Shown: positions 1 to 9,722, counted from the first letter of the stretch. The stretch: DNA of 64,000 nucleotides from an uncultured Opitutia bacterium (GCA_903840355.1 CAIMFJ010000007.1:62001-126000), one strand, 5' to 3'. Translations and numbers: made by a program. Notes: generated by a model from the letters alone, not told the origin.

Positions 1-1038
1 GGTAAGTCCGTCCAAGTTTTCGATAGTACGATTGTAGGCGTCGAGACCGACACCGGCTTGGTGGGCTTTGGCGAAGTGTGTCCGCTGGGGCCATTCTATT
101 TGCCAGCTTATGCCGATGGCGTTCGCGCCGGTCTTAAAGAAATCGCGCCGCATTTGCTCGGTTGGGATCCGCGTGAATTATCCAAATTAAATCACCGCAT
201 GGATGCGGCCTTGAAAGGTCACGCTTATGTTAAGTCCGGCATTGATATCGCTTGCTGGGATATTTTGGGACAAGCCACTGGAATGCCGGTGTGTGAGTTG
301 CTGGGCGGACGTTTCGGCGCCAAGGTTCGTTTGTATCGGGCGATTTCCCAGGAAGATCCTGCCGTGATGGCTCAGAAGGTGGCAGGCTATCGCGCGGAAG
401 GTTACACCCGCTTTCAATTAAAAGTCGGCGGAGATCCAGATACGGATATTCAGCGCATTCACGCGGTGCGAGCGATGTTAGCACCTTCCGATCGTTTGGT
501 GGCGGATGCGAATACGGGTTGGACGCAACATGAGGCCGTACGCGTGGTGCGCGCGGTCAAAGACGTGGATGTTTATATTGAGCAACCTTGTCTGACTTAC
601 GAAGAGTGCTTGGCGGTGCGTCGCCTCACGAATCACCCGTTTGTCTTGGACGAAAACGTGGATGGCATCGACATGCTTTTACGCGCCAAAGCGGATTTGG
701 CGATGGATGTGGTGAATTTGAAAATCAGTAAACTCGGTGGGCTGACGAAGACTCGCCAAGTTCGCGATCTCTGCGTGAGTATGGGTATTGCCATGACGCT
801 CGAGGATAGTTGGGGTGGTGACATCACTACGGCGGCGATTGCCCACTTAGCGCATAGCACCCCGGAAGAATACCGTTTCACGAGCACTGACTTTAATAGT
901 TACGTCACCGTCAGTAACGCCCAAGGTGCCCCGCAACGCGTTCATGGATTCATGGAAGCCAGCCAAGCACCCGGCCTGGGAATTAAGCCCAACTTCTCGG
1001 TGCTCGGCCCTCGCCTCGTTGACGTGTCCGCCCGTTAA
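1..1038 (+). CDS. Enolase-superfamily dehydratase/racemase, 5' partial
   Basis: The reading frame is open from base 1, so the true start lies upstream of the window; the TTG at 58 is not a credible start because the domain is already under way. The protein belongs to the mandelate racemase/muconate lactonising enzyme group. Visible landmarks in order are the catalytic-lysine strand (FQLKVGGD), then three metal-ligand positions in [14 protein letters not shown] and VLDENVDG, then the second lysine region NLKISKLGG and the C-terminal LEDSWGGD strand. The pattern resembles cis-3-hydroxy-L-proline dehydratases and related acid-sugar enzymes, which remove water or racemise next to a carboxylate. 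The exact substrate cannot be read from sequence. It ends 6 bases before the cytochrome gene, so the two are probably co-transcribed. Confidence 0.8.
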   Translation, partial: GKSVQVFDSTIVGVETDTGLVGFGEVCPLGPFYLPAYADGVRAGLKEIAPHLLGWDPRELSKLNHRMDAALKGHAYVKSGIDIACWDILGQATGMPVCELLGGRFGAKVRLYRAISQEDPAVMAQKVAGYRAEGYTRFQLKVGGDPDTDIQRIHAVRAMLAPSDRLVADANTGWTQHEAVRVVRAVKDVDVYIEQPCLTYEECLAVRRLTNHPFVLDENVDGIDMLLRAKADLAMDVVNLKISKLGGLTKTRQVRDLCVSMGIAMTLEDSWGGDITTAAIAHLAHSTPEEYRFTSTDFNSYVTVSNAQGAPQRVHGFMEASQAPGLGIKPNFSVLGPRLVDVSAR

Positions 1039-1044
1039 ACTCCG

Positions 1045-3705
1045 ATGCGCTTCTCTCGCCTCATCTCCCAAACTTTTAAGATTTTGAGTTGGGGTTGGCT
1101 GAGCCTGACGTTGGGGGCTGCGGAATTAGCAGATTATCATCTACTCGGTGATTTTAATTGTACGGCGTGTCACGCTGTGAATGCAGTCCAGTCGAGTTGG
1201 GTGAATCAACATCAGGCCCCTAATTTACAAGAAGTAAGCCAACGGTTGAATCCGCGATGGGTGCGAGATTTTTTGGCCGATCCGGCACACCCGCACGGCT
1301 GGAAGGTTGGTTTGGAAAGCCAAGGTACATTGGCTGAACAAGCGGAGGCCTTAACGCAGTACCTGTGGTCCAAGCATCCTCAAGAGTTTCGGTGGACGAG
1401 TCCAGATAAGGGGGCCATCCCGCGGGGTGAAAACCTTTATCATACGATTGGCTGTGTGGCCTGCCACGCTCCGCAACAAGGGGCTGCGTTGGGAATTCCT
1501 TCGGTGGCGTTGCCCAACTTAGCGGAAAAATGGAGTTTCGAGGGCTTGCGACGTTTCTTGCAAGACCCCTTGGCTACTCGGCCCAGCGGCCGAATGCCAG
1601 CGATGCACTTAGTCGGGAGTGAAGCTGCGGACTTGGCACATTATTTGCTTCGCGACGTCAAAGTCCCTGCTCACGTTGAGCTCGCGCTCTACCGTGGTCG
1701 GTTGCGCAGTTTAGAGGATCTCGACACCGCCGAAGTCGCCCGCTCCATGCCACTGGAAAGTTTAGCCATGCAGGGCCCGATGAAAGACCGAGGGGTTGCG
1801 TATCGACTCACGACGTGGGTGGAAATTAAGACTGCTGGGAATTACCAATTCTATTTACAGGCAGCGGGGGCGAGTCGCCTAAGCGTCGATGGCCATTGGA
1901 TCATGGGTGAGGGCAGTTGGCAGCGGGATAAAATTAACGATCACCGGGCCGTCGTGCTGACTGTGGGGAGGCATGAACTGAAAATAGACTACGCCTACCG
2001 AGGTAATAAGGACCCGCAAATGAGTCTGGAGTGGGAAGGTCCCGGACTGGTCCGCGGCCCGTTACCTTCGGGCTTGTTGAGCAGTGAGGCCACGCCAGTG
2101 ACCTTACCGCCAAGTTTTAAGTTTAATAAAGATTTAGTCGAGCAAGGTCGGCAGCTTTATCAGGAGCGGCAGTGCGAGCGTTGCCACCGCAAGGTCGACG
2201 CCGCTTCCGCGGCTCCGGCATTACAAACCTTGTCGGTCGACCGGGGCTGCTTAAGCCTGACGCCCTCGCCAGGGGCTTGGCTGTTTAAACTACAGCCCGC
2301 TGAACGTCGGGCTTTGCAGCAAGCAATCCAAGCCTTGCAGCAGCCTCAATTAGGTGAAGCCCCCGTGGCGCAAAAGTTACCTCAGGCTTTAATCGATTTT
2401 AACTGCTTGGCGTGTCACCAGCGCGATGGCTTAGGCGGGGTCGCTCCCGAACGGAATGGTTACTTTACTTCTAATGGAGATGACTTGGGTGATGAAGGCC
2501 GGTTGCCACCCAAGTTGAATGGAGTAGGTGATAAGTTACGTCCCGAGTGGCTCAAGCGGCTTTTGGATGAAGGCGCACCCGTACGTCCCTACCTCAACAC
2601 CCGCATGCCTCAATTTGGAGTGACCAATGTCGGTTCGTTGGCCACCTGGTTCGTGAGTTTGGATCGCCAGCCGCAGCCCTTGGTTCCCGTGACGGATAGT
2701 CATGAAGTACAACTCGATGCCGGGCGCCGCTTACTCGGCACGAACGGGTTATCCTGCATTGTTTGCCATCGTTATAATCGCCAGCCCGCTCACTCGATGC
2801 AGGTCTTGGATTTATTAACCGTCCCAGAACGTTTGAACGAAGATTGGTTCCGGCGTTTTCTAAAATCACCGGATAAATTTAATCCCGGTACGCGCATGCC
2901 GGCCCTTTGGCCGAATGGGCAAAGTTTACTTCAAGATTTATTGAAGGGTGACACCGCTCGGCAGCAGGCGGCGATTTGGACTTATTTAAGCGAAGGCCCG
3001 AAGGCGAAGTTCCCGGAAGGGCTAAGTCGCCAAAGCATGGAATTGGTCGTTGGGGGCGAGCCCGTGGTTTATCGCGGCAAGATGTGGGAAGCGAGTTTTC
3101 GTGGGTTGGCGATAGGGTTACCTGGGCAAATTAATTTGGCCTATGACACCGAGACCATGCGGTTAGCGTTGTTGTGGCACGAGCGCTTCCTGAACGTCGC
3201 CCCTCATTGGCAAAGTCAGGGCATGGGCCGGATTCGCCCTTTGGGTAAAGACGCGGTGATTAATCCTCCTGGGGTCGCTTTTGCCAAGTTAGCCGACCCC
3301 GCAGTTCCTTGGCCTACGGTGGAGAAGAATCCAGTGCAGGCTAAGTTTAAGGGGTACGCGTTGGATGACCAACAGCAGCCTACGCTGATGTACCATTTGA
3401 GTGAGGCCACGATGGCTTCGGAGGTGATCGAACGGAATTGGACTGAGCACGTTGGCAATCAAGTGATTCTCCATCGTGAAGTTAAATTAACCGAAGCGTG
3501 CCCAGCTGGGGTATGGTTCCGCCTCGCCGTCGGCAAAATCACGCCCCAAGCCGATCGGCATTCGTGGCGGTGGAATGACACTTTAACCTTGGAGCTACCC
3601 GAGCCCCTGGCGTCGTCAGTGCGCGTCCGCGGGGAGGGTGACCAAGCTGAACTCTTAATCCCGATGGCAGGGGTTAAACAATTACTCATCAACTATGCGT
3701 GGTAA
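1045..3705 (+). CDS. Secreted five-haem c-type cytochrome with PA14-like domain
   Basis: This 886-residue protein begins with a hydrophobic signal sequence (about residues 8-25) and is expected to be exported. Five CxxCH haem-attachment motifs are visible: CTACH (residues 39-43), CVACH, CERCH, CLACH and CIVCH. Between the second and third lies a beta-rich stretch around residues 245-335 (VEIKTAGNYQFYL, then LSVDGHWIM) that looks like a PA14 domain, a carbohydrate-binding fold. The C-terminal 220 residues have no motif I recognise. Multidomain cytochromes of this kind are common in Verrucomicrobiota and Planctomycetota, where they are thought to accept electrons from periplasmic oxidation of sugars or related compounds. 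The gene overlaps the next gene by 11 bases, which suggests linked translation with the propeller protein. Confidence 0.75.
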   Translation: MRFSRLISQTFKILSWGWLSLTLGAAELADYHLLGDFNCTACHAVNAVQSSWVNQHQAPNLQEVSQRLNPRWVRDFLADPAHPHGWKVGLESQGTLAEQAEALTQYLWSKHPQEFRWTSPDKGAIPRGENLYHTIGCVACHAPQQGAALGIPSVALPNLAEKWSFEGLRRFLQDPLATRPSGRMPAMHLVGSEAADLAHYLLRDVKVPAHVELALYRGRLRSLEDLDTAEVARSMPLESLAMQGPMKDRGVAYRLTTWVEIKTAGNYQFYLQAAGASRLSVDGHWIMGEGSWQRDKINDHRAVVLTVGRHELKIDYAYRGNKDPQMSLEWEGPGLVRGPLPSGLLSSEATPVTLPPSFKFNKDLVEQGRQLYQERQCERCHRKVDAASAAPALQTLSVDRGCLSLTPSPGAWLFKLQPAERRALQQAIQALQQPQLGEAPVAQKLPQALIDFNCLACHQRDGLGGVAPERNGYFTSNGDDLGDEGRLPPKLNGVGDKLRPEWLKRLLDEGAPVRPYLNTRMPQFGVTNVGSLATWFVSLDRQPQPLVPVTDSHEVQLDAGRRLLGTNGLSCIVCHRYNRQPAHSMQVLDLLTVPERLNEDWFRRFLKSPDKFNPGTRMPALWPNGQSLLQDLLKGDTARQQAAIWTYLSEGPKAKFPEGLSRQSMELVVGGEPVVYRGKMWEASFRGLAIGLPGQINLAYDTETMRLALLWHERFLNVAPHWQSQGMGRIRPLGKDAVINPPGVAFAKLADPAVPWPTVEKNPVQAKFKGYALDDQQQPTLMYHLSEATMASEVIERNWTEHVGNQVILHREVKLTEACPAGVWFRLAVGKITPQADRHSWRWNDTLTLELPEPLASSVRVRGEGDQAELLIPMAGVKQLLINYAW

Positions 3706-5221
3706 AAAACTCCTAACTGGTTTGATGATGTTGAGTGCCGTGCTCGGGCTGGCACAGACGAAGGCGAAGCCGAAGCAAAATCTGAATACGGATGATCTGC
3801 CCGATTTAGTGCCGAACGAGCGCGAAGCCCTCTATTATAAAATTACCGATATCCCACAGCCTGCAGATTCGGTGGCCGAAGCGGGTAGTATGGCCGTGAT
3901 GCCTGATGGACGTTTGGTGGTCGGGACGCGCCGTGGGGAGGTTTATTTCGCCACTGGGCACGATGCACCAATACCGCAACCTCAGTGGAAATTATTTGCC
4001 AAAGGACAGACCGAAATTTTTGGCATCGCCCCTAAGACCAATAACCAGATTTACATTGTACAACAAAGTGAAATCACGCGGTTGACGGATACGCGGGGGA
4101 CTGGCCGAGCTGATTTATTTGAATCGGTGAGTGCCCCTTGGGGATGGAGCGGCGAGCACGAGTATACCTTTGGCTCTTGTGGCTTTGATCGCGATGGGGC
4201 GATTTGGACCACGCACTGTTTAACAGGCAGTTACACCTCCGAGAATAAATTCCGAGGTTGGGCATTTCGCCACTTTGAAGATGGTCGTTCGGAACCCATG
4301 TGCAGTGGATTGCGCAGTCCTTCTGGGGTAGCGTTTAATCGCGATGGCGAAGCGTTTTATACGGAGAATCAAGGCCCGTGGAATGGAGCCTGTGCTTTAA
4401 AGCATTTAAAACCTAAGGGCTTTATGGGCCATCCGATTGGCAACGTGTGGTATCCCTTGGCGCCCAACATGGGGCCACGTCCGGCCGAGCCTACCAACAG
4501 CCAAGACTCGCGTTATTATTTAGATGCCGAGCGCATTCCCCAACTGGTCTTAGCGGCGGTGATTTTTCCCTATAAAAAAATGGGGCAGTGTGCGACGGCG
4601 ATCATGCCGGATAATTCTGCAGGCAAGTTTGGGCCTTTTAGCGGACAGCTCTTTGTCGCTGATTACACCCTAAGCATGGTCATGCGTGCCGATATGGAAA
4701 AGGTGAAGGGTGTCTATCAAGGAGCCTGTTTCCCGTTCCGGAGTGGGTTTAGCACGGGTATTATTGGCGGTACGTTAACGCCAAAGGGGCAAATCTTTGT
4801 CGGCGGCAGTAAGCGAGGTTGGCCCGTGCGAGGTTTGAAGGAGACGGCCTTGCAACGTCTAGAGTGGACCGGCGTCGTGCCGTTTGAAGTGCTGACGATG
4901 CACGTCACGCCCGATGGCTTTGAGCTCCACTTCACGCAACCAGTCGATGTGGCTAAGGCACAAGACGTCAAAGCCTACACCTTGGAGACTTACACGCACC
5001 ATTATCACAGTGCTTATGGTAGTCCCGAACTTGAGACTTTAGACCACGAGATTAAAGCTGCCACTGTGAGTGCGGATGGTCTAACGGTCCGATTGGTAGT
5101 GGATCATTTAGTGCGGGGTCACATCCACGAGCTTCATTTGCCTGGGGTGCGCAATCGGCAGGGTGAGCCGCTCTTGCATGACGCGGCCTACTACACGCTG
5201 AATCAAATTCCGAATCCCTAG
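3695..5221 (+). CDS. Exported beta-propeller protein, membrane-bound dehydrogenase-like
   Basis: The product has 508 residues with an N-terminal signal sequence (MRGKKLLTGLMMLSAVLGLA). Repeated blade-like segments of the type GSMAVMPDGRLVVGTRRGEVY, then GVAFNRDGEAFYTENQG and GTLTPKGQIFVGGSKRGWP, indicate a glucose/sorbosone-dehydrogenase-like propeller. The C-terminal 120 residues form a separate beta domain. No haem motif is present, so electron transfer would depend on a partner, and the overlapping upstream five-haem protein is the obvious one. The fold and pairing suggest oxidation of a sugar or alcohol in the periplasm, but cofactor and substrate are unknown. Catalytic activity is inferred from family resemblance only; some members of these propeller families may be binding proteins. 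Confidence 0.65.
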   Translation: MRGKKLLTGLMMLSAVLGLAQTKAKPKQNLNTDDLPDLVPNEREALYYKITDIPQPADSVAEAGSMAVMPDGRLVVGTRRGEVYFATGHDAPIPQPQWKLFAKGQTEIFGIAPKTNNQIYIVQQSEITRLTDTRGTGRADLFESVSAPWGWSGEHEYTFGSCGFDRDGAIWTTHCLTGSYTSENKFRGWAFRHFEDGRSEPMCSGLRSPSGVAFNRDGEAFYTENQGPWNGACALKHLKPKGFMGHPIGNVWYPLAPNMGPRPAEPTNSQDSRYYLDAERIPQLVLAAVIFPYKKMGQCATAIMPDNSAGKFGPFSGQLFVADYTLSMVMRADMEKVKGVYQGACFPFRSGFSTGIIGGTLTPKGQIFVGGSKRGWPVRGLKETALQRLEWTGVVPFEVLTMHVTPDGFELHFTQPVDVAKAQDVKAYTLETYTHHYHSAYGSPELETLDHEIKAATVSADGLTVRLVVDHLVRGHIHELHLPGVRNRQGEPLLHDAAYYTLNQIPNP

Positions 5222-5321
5222 ACGGACTGTTCAGAAAAAAGCATTTCGCGGAAAAATTATCAAACGCACTTTAAGTCGCCCGCTGGCTTGCGTGGCGGCG
5301 GTTTTATTTTTTGATAATCGC

Positions 5322-6050
5322 ATGCGACGAGCCGTTTGCTTGGTGAACGTTCCTCATGAAGGCCCAGCCCTGTTGGGTTCCCTGTTGGCTGAGCGCGGCT
5401 TTAAGGTGCAAGTCGTCGAGGTCTTTCGCGGTGAAAGGTGGCCAACTGATTTAAACGCGCAGGACTTGCTCGTTATCATGGGAGGCCCGATGGGAGTGTT
5501 AGACTTAGGCCGCCCGGAGTACCCTTGGTTGCAACCCGTCGTGCAGCTCATTCAACAACGCTTGGCTCAAGATGCTCCCTGTTTAGGGGTTTGTCTCGGT
5601 GCCCAACTCATGGCGCATGCCGCGGGGGCAAAGGTGGCCCCGATGGTCGACTCCGCCGGTCAACGGTTGCGTGAGGTCGGTTGGGGCCCGATGCAATTAC
5701 ACCTCGGTGCTGATCCCGTGCTGCGTGGTCTGCCTGCTACCTTGGAAGTTTTGCATTGGCACGGAGATGCCTGTGCTTTGCCTGCGGGCGCGGTCCTGTT
5801 AGCTTCGACCCCAGTTTGTCCGGTACAGATGTATCGGCTGCAACGTAGCTTTGGTTTGCAGTTTCACCCCGAAATTGATGGACCGACCGCCTGTGTGTGG
5901 GCCGAGGAGGATGCTGCCTTTGTGCAAGCGGCGAATGGTCCCGACGGCGTGCCGGTGTTAAAGGCCGCTTCGCCGGCGGCGGCGGAGCGAACCTACGCCA
6001 CGCGCCGTAAACTTTTGGAGCAAATCCTTGATGCCCAGTTAGCGCTTTAA
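5322..6050 (+). CDS. Class I glutamine amidotransferase (GMP synthase-like)
   Basis: I place the start at the ATG at 5322 (242 residues). A GTG at 5292 would add ten residues, but the amidotransferase fold begins directly after the ATG with RRAVCLVNVPHEGP. The triad is visible: the nucleophile cysteine in PCLGVCLGAQLMAHA, and the His and Glu in QFHPEID. A second conserved element, LHWHGD, is typical of stand-alone GMP-synthase-like amidotransferases such as YfeJ-type proteins. The family hydrolyses glutamine to pass ammonia to a partner, or acts on gamma-glutamyl substrates; nothing nearby identifies the acceptor. The gene overlaps the end of the convergent downstream gene by 12 bases. Confidence 0.8.
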   Translation: MRRAVCLVNVPHEGPALLGSLLAERGFKVQVVEVFRGERWPTDLNAQDLLVIMGGPMGVLDLGRPEYPWLQPVVQLIQQRLAQDAPCLGVCLGAQLMAHAAGAKVAPMVDSAGQRLREVGWGPMQLHLGADPVLRGLPATLEVLHWHGDACALPAGAVLLASTPVCPVQMYRLQRSFGLQFHPEIDGPTACVWAEEDAAFVQAANGPDGVPVLKAASPAAAERTYATRRKLLEQILDAQLAL

Positions 6051-7901
6051 GGCTTCAGCGAGCAGGGGTGACCACGGGTCTTGGCCGTTCACGCTTAGGA
6101 TTTGTTTTTCGCTGAACGGAGTCGCCCCATTGGCTTGGAGAACTTTATTATTAGTCAAATCCAGTTGGAGACTGAGTGGGTGGGTGGTGGGACCTACTTG
6201 GTAGTCGAGCGTTACGGCGGTCTCGCGTTTGATAGTCATCTTCGTATCCCCTAATTTTTTAAAATGATTATAAAATTCCCGGAAGGCTTCGGGCGTCGGG
6301 GTGAATTTCGTTTCGGTATATAAGGCGATGAGGCCTTTGCCGGGATGCGCTCCTACGCCATGTTCAATCGTGATGCGTGCCGCTTTGACCGCATCGCCAT
6401 CGCGAATGAGGCGAATGGGTAAAGAGGTTTCGGCGAGCCAATCGTGTTGGGCTTGGTCAATACGTACGGCCACGGTGACATTTCCCATCCGGATAAAAAA
6501 TGGAAGGTTAAGTTTCAGTTCACCGCTCTCAATTTTGGTGTCGTCATTCACGTAGACTTCGGCGGCGGAAGGGAAGACTAGGTGTGACCAAAGCCCTTTA
6601 AGCACCGGGAAGGGACGAAGGTGTTTGGGTTTCTCGGTGTCGTCGGCGGCTACCAGCATCACTTGATTTTGATATTGGACGGTGGCCAAGCTGGGCCGCA
6701 GGTGAAGCGCTTTGCTATGACCCCCGCTATCGGGCTCTTTGATAATGCCGTACGGGTCATTCCGGGATTCCATCGTGAAGTAGAGCATCGGGTCGCGGCG
6801 CGTGCCGGGGAATTGCACGGCGAAGACTTTGTCGTCGTAGGCCTTGCTGGTACCGCAGGTGCCGACGCAAAAATTTTCGGTAATCCAGTTGGTAGCAATT
6901 TCTGCGCTATTGGGAGACCAACGTTGAATCACTTCACGGGGGTAGGTTTCGCGGAGGGGGGAGGTCCAGGTCGTCGGAGGGGCGAAGACACGAGATTGTC
7001 CTTCAGCGGTTAAGGCTTCGGGGTTGAGCGACGGAATCCAACCAGCATTGCTCAAGTGTAGGTCCGTAGCTCCGATACCTAAGAGGAAATTATAATCTCG
7101 GCTATGTGAACCCCCGAGGCGTTTAGCCGGCTCGAACCAATTCATCACCACTTCGGTCCAGAATAGCTGCAGAAGCGTCTTACCCGCCTGCTGATCGGCG
7201 GGGTCCGTGGCGAGGCGTACCAACTGAATCGCACAGTCCATGTCCACCCCGGTGTAGGTCGTGCTGTTGTATTCGGTGATGCCGTTTTGCTTGGTCCAAG
7301 CAAACCACTCTTGCAGGTGGGTGCGGCCTTCCTGGGTCAGCGTCGGGTCCTTGAGGAATTGGCCCAGCAGAATTAAATTACAGCTCTTCATCAAAAAGAT
7401 GTTGGTGTAACTGGGTTTGACCGGCTGTTGGCGGCAGCCCTGCGCGGCATCAACCATCAGGGCGTGGAATGCTTGGGCGTTCTCCCCCGATAACTTGGAG
7501 CCATATTGCAGGCCCAGCACGAGGGCGTTTTGGCAGACAAATTCGACCGCATTACGATCATTGACTTCGCTTTGGCCGCGGTACCAACGAAAGTTGCCAA
7601 AGTTCTTATTTCCGGGGCGAAGTTCTTGTTGGGTGCGCAGCATTTGCAGGGCCTTGGCAATTTTAGCATCGGGTTCGCCTAATACTGCGGCTTCGAGGAT
7701 ATAACGCATTTCGGAGCGCGCGTCCAAGTGGTCGTCGGCCCGTACGATGGCGGCATACATCTTATCGAGGCTCTTTTGTTGTTCGGGAGTGGGGGCACTC
7801 TGAAGGCCGAGGGTACTGAGGAGCAGGGCACAGCCCAGCCAGTAGCGGGGGAAGAGCCGATGGAGGAGGGAGGACGACATTTTATTGTATAAATTCATCA
7901 T
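6039..7901 (-). CDS. Secreted helical protein of unknown function
   Basis: The product has 620 residues with an N-terminal signal sequence (hydrophobic stretch YWLGCALLLSTLGL, then a plausible cleavage after QSA). I do not recognise the family with confidence. Residues 40-350 are rich in regular amphipathic helices and aromatic residues (NFRWYRG, EYNSTTYTGVDMD, GGSHSRDYNF). This resembles the alpha/alpha-toroid of polysaccharide lyases and unsaturated glucuronyl hydrolases. The C-terminal part is beta-rich, again as in lyases of the heparinase type. This is a structural impression, not an assignment. The ATG at 7901 is preceded by AGAG; a further ATG at 7880 is possible. The gene is transcribed toward the amidotransferase gene and divergently from the GYF_2 gene. 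Confidence 0.5.
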   Translation of the reverse strand: MMNLYNKMSSSLLHRLFPRYWLGCALLLSTLGLQSAPTPEQQKSLDKMYAAIVRADDHLDARSEMRYILEAAVLGEPDAKIAKALQMLRTQQELRPGNKNFGNFRWYRGQSEVNDRNAVEFVCQNALVLGLQYGSKLSGENAQAFHALMVDAAQGCRQQPVKPSYTNIFLMKSCNLILLGQFLKDPTLTQEGRTHLQEWFAWTKQNGITEYNSTTYTGVDMDCAIQLVRLATDPADQQAGKTLLQLFWTEVVMNWFEPAKRLGGSHSRDYNFLLGIGATDLHLSNAGWIPSLNPEALTAEGQSRVFAPPTTWTSPLRETYPREVIQRWSPNSAEIATNWITENFCVGTCGTSKAYDDKVFAVQFPGTRRDPMLYFTMESRNDPYGIIKEPDSGGHSKALHLRPSLATVQYQNQVMLVAADDTEKPKHLRPFPVLKGLWSHLVFPSAAEVYVNDDTKIESGELKLNLPFFIRMGNVTVAVRIDQAQHDWLAETSLPIRLIRDGDAVKAARITIEHGVGAHPGKGLIALYTETKFTPTPEAFREFYNHFKKLGDTKMTIKRETAVTLDYQVGPTTHPLSLQLDLTNNKVLQANGATPFSEKQILSVNGQDPWSPLLAEALKR

Positions 7902-7949
7902 GATAATCTCTTTGCCAGTAGCGGGTGGTCTTCGTTAAGACCAAGGCGT

Positions 7950-9224
7950 ATGGCAGCCGACTCTTTACACATTGCCCGGGCAGGGCAAGAAATTGGCACT
8001 TATAACTTAACGCAGGTGACGGCCATGTTGGCGAACGGGCAGTTACTGCCGACCGATTTCTATTGGCGGCCGGGGATGGCGGATTGGAAGCCCCTCGCCA
8101 GTCTGACGCCTAGTTCGCGGCAGCTGCCATTTCCGCGGCCCACCATCGAGAAACCCAATTTGCTCGATACGATGTTAAGTCGGCAACATCGCACCGAGGG
8201 CTTAGCCCTCTTTTGGGACTTGTTGGCCTCGTCTCCCGCCGAGTGTATCGTCAGCGAAGCGGCCCTTCAAGAGATTGAAGCTAAAACAGGGGTTAACGTG
8301 CGGAGTCGTTGTCAGGATGAATTGAAGGCATGGTATAAGGCAGCGATTGCCGACTATCTGTCGGATCAACAGTTTACCCCGCAGGAGCGGATTAACTTGG
8401 ACAACTTAGCGCAGACGTTTGGTTTTAAAGCGGAGGACGTGCAGGCCTTGAATAAAGAAGGCTTTGGGTTTTATTTCCAAAGCGGTTTACAGACCGTGTT
8501 AAATCGTCAGGCCGCGCTGCCCGATAAGGTAAAGCAAATCCAAGCCCTCATGCACGATTTGCCCCTGGCTCCCTTGGACGCGGCTTCCATTCGTCAGGAT
8601 GTTCTAGGAGATTATTTTATGAATCAGTTGGAGCAGGGTGTGCAAAAAATTGGGGATGATGAAATCCTGAGTCCCGAAAAAGCCGCCCCAATCCATCGTT
8701 TTACCGAGGCTTTGGGTAGTAGTTTAGAAAGCTTTGGGCCTGACCTTGCCAAGCGGATGACCCGAGCTGAGTCAGCGTGGCAGTTGTATTGCGGTCCTTT
8801 AACTGAGGTTAGTTGCCCCTTGGAATTAGGACGGGAGAAGTGCTACTGGACCTGTCAGGTAGACTTAGTCGAAAATCGCCGCGTCATTGTCCGCCGTAAT
8901 TACGGGGGCTTTTCGGCGAGTACGAAATCCTTCTTTGGCGTGCGTTACCGCATGGGCAGTTTTGATGTCCAACGTATCACGGAAGATCAGATGACGAAAA
9001 TTGACCACGGCACAGCCGTTTTTACCGAGGGCCGCGTGCTCTTCAATGGTGCCTATAAGAACTTTAATTTCAAATACAGTAAAGTCGTCGACATTACCGA
9101 GTGGAATAACGGGATTCAAATCAGTCGAGACAGCGGGGGTGATGTTTACTTTATTTTCCCGGAGGGCTCCCACCAGGCCACCTTGCTGCTCCGACGGTTA
9201 GTGCACCAAGCTAAGGGAACTTAG
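7950..9224 (+). CDS. GYF_2-domain protein with C-terminal PH-like domain
   Basis: The first 55 residues match the bacterial GYF_2 pattern: an opening strand, GQEIGTYNLTQVTAML, then LLPTDFYWRPGMADWKPL. Residues 100-260 are helical and charged with no motif I can name. The last 120 residues have the alternating pattern of a bacterial PH-like domain (DHGTAVFTEGRVLFNG, then NFNFKYSKVVDITEW and GDVYFIFPEG). There is no signal peptide or membrane segment, so the protein is probably cytoplasmic or peripherally bound. GYF_2 domains are thought to bind proline-rich peptides. A second GYF_2 protein is encoded at 21075-21719. The stop overlaps the end of the convergent small gene by 4 bases. Confidence 0.6.
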   Translation: MAADSLHIARAGQEIGTYNLTQVTAMLANGQLLPTDFYWRPGMADWKPLASLTPSSRQLPFPRPTIEKPNLLDTMLSRQHRTEGLALFWDLLASSPAECIVSEAALQEIEAKTGVNVRSRCQDELKAWYKAAIADYLSDQQFTPQERINLDNLAQTFGFKAEDVQALNKEGFGFYFQSGLQTVLNRQAALPDKVKQIQALMHDLPLAPLDAASIRQDVLGDYFMNQLEQGVQKIGDDEILSPEKAAPIHRFTEALGSSLESFGPDLAKRMTRAESAWQLYCGPLTEVSCPLELGREKCYWTCQVDLVENRRVIVRRNYGGFSASTKSFFGVRYRMGSFDVQRITEDQMTKIDHGTAVFTEGRVLFNGAYKNFNFKYSKVVDITEWNNGIQISRDSGGDVYFIFPEGSHQATLLLRRLVHQAKGT

Positions 9225-9541
9225 CCGCCTTCGCTTTTGGGTAAATCGAGTGGACGCAGGTAGTGTTGCCCTTTGCCATTCGGCAGGACTAAAAACAAGC
9301 CGCACGCTTGCGTTTGGGCCAATGCAATCATGGCGGCCCATTGGTTTTGCGCGACGCCGGCGATGATGAGCATGGGCTCCTCGCCTTGAACTTCGATAGC
9401 CGTGCCTTTGTGTTCGATGGCGAGGTTGTGTTTTAGCCAGCGCCCGAGTTGTTTGGCCAACATACGGGTGTCGGATTTGCCTGGCTCAACTTTGGACTCA
9501 TCGATGATAGCCCATAAGGGGAGTGCGAAGGTGTGCTCCAT
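9221..9541 (-). CDS. Small conserved-looking protein, function unknown
   Basis: The product has 106 residues, is probably cytoplasmic and lacks a signal peptide or membrane segment. It alternates predicted strands and helices (FALPLWAIID, then RMLAKQLGRWLKHNLAI, then MLIIAGVAQNQWAAMIALA, then CGLFLVLPN), which suggests a compact alpha/beta fold. I do not recognise the family. It converges on the GYF_2/PH-like gene with a 4-base overlap of stop regions and is divergent from mgtA across a 181-base gap. Codon usage matches its neighbours and no overlapping frame is a better candidate, so it is probably a real gene. Confidence 0.5.
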   Translation of the reverse strand: MEHTFALPLWAIIDESKVEPGKSDTRMLAKQLGRWLKHNLAIEHKGTAIEVQGEEPMLIIAGVAQNQWAAMIALAQTQACGLFLVLPNGKGQHYLRPLDLPKSEGG

Positions 9542-9722
9542 GGCAGATGAGTGTTAAGAAAGAATTAACGAGGCGAGGCCGAAGCGACGAGTGGCCTAGT
9601 AAGTGTAGGTGCAAAAGATTCTTACCACATCGTTGCGAACTTGTCACTTGTTAAGGCGTTCAGGCTTCTTAGGGCTGGCATTATTATGAAGTGAAACTTA
9701 ATTTCGGGCTTTCGATTTCGTT

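Noticed and set aside
9542-9722. Mg2+ riboswitch (M-box) or mgtL-type leader before mgtA
   Set aside because: None of the conserved M-box segments and no proline-rich leader peptide were found in the 181 bases.
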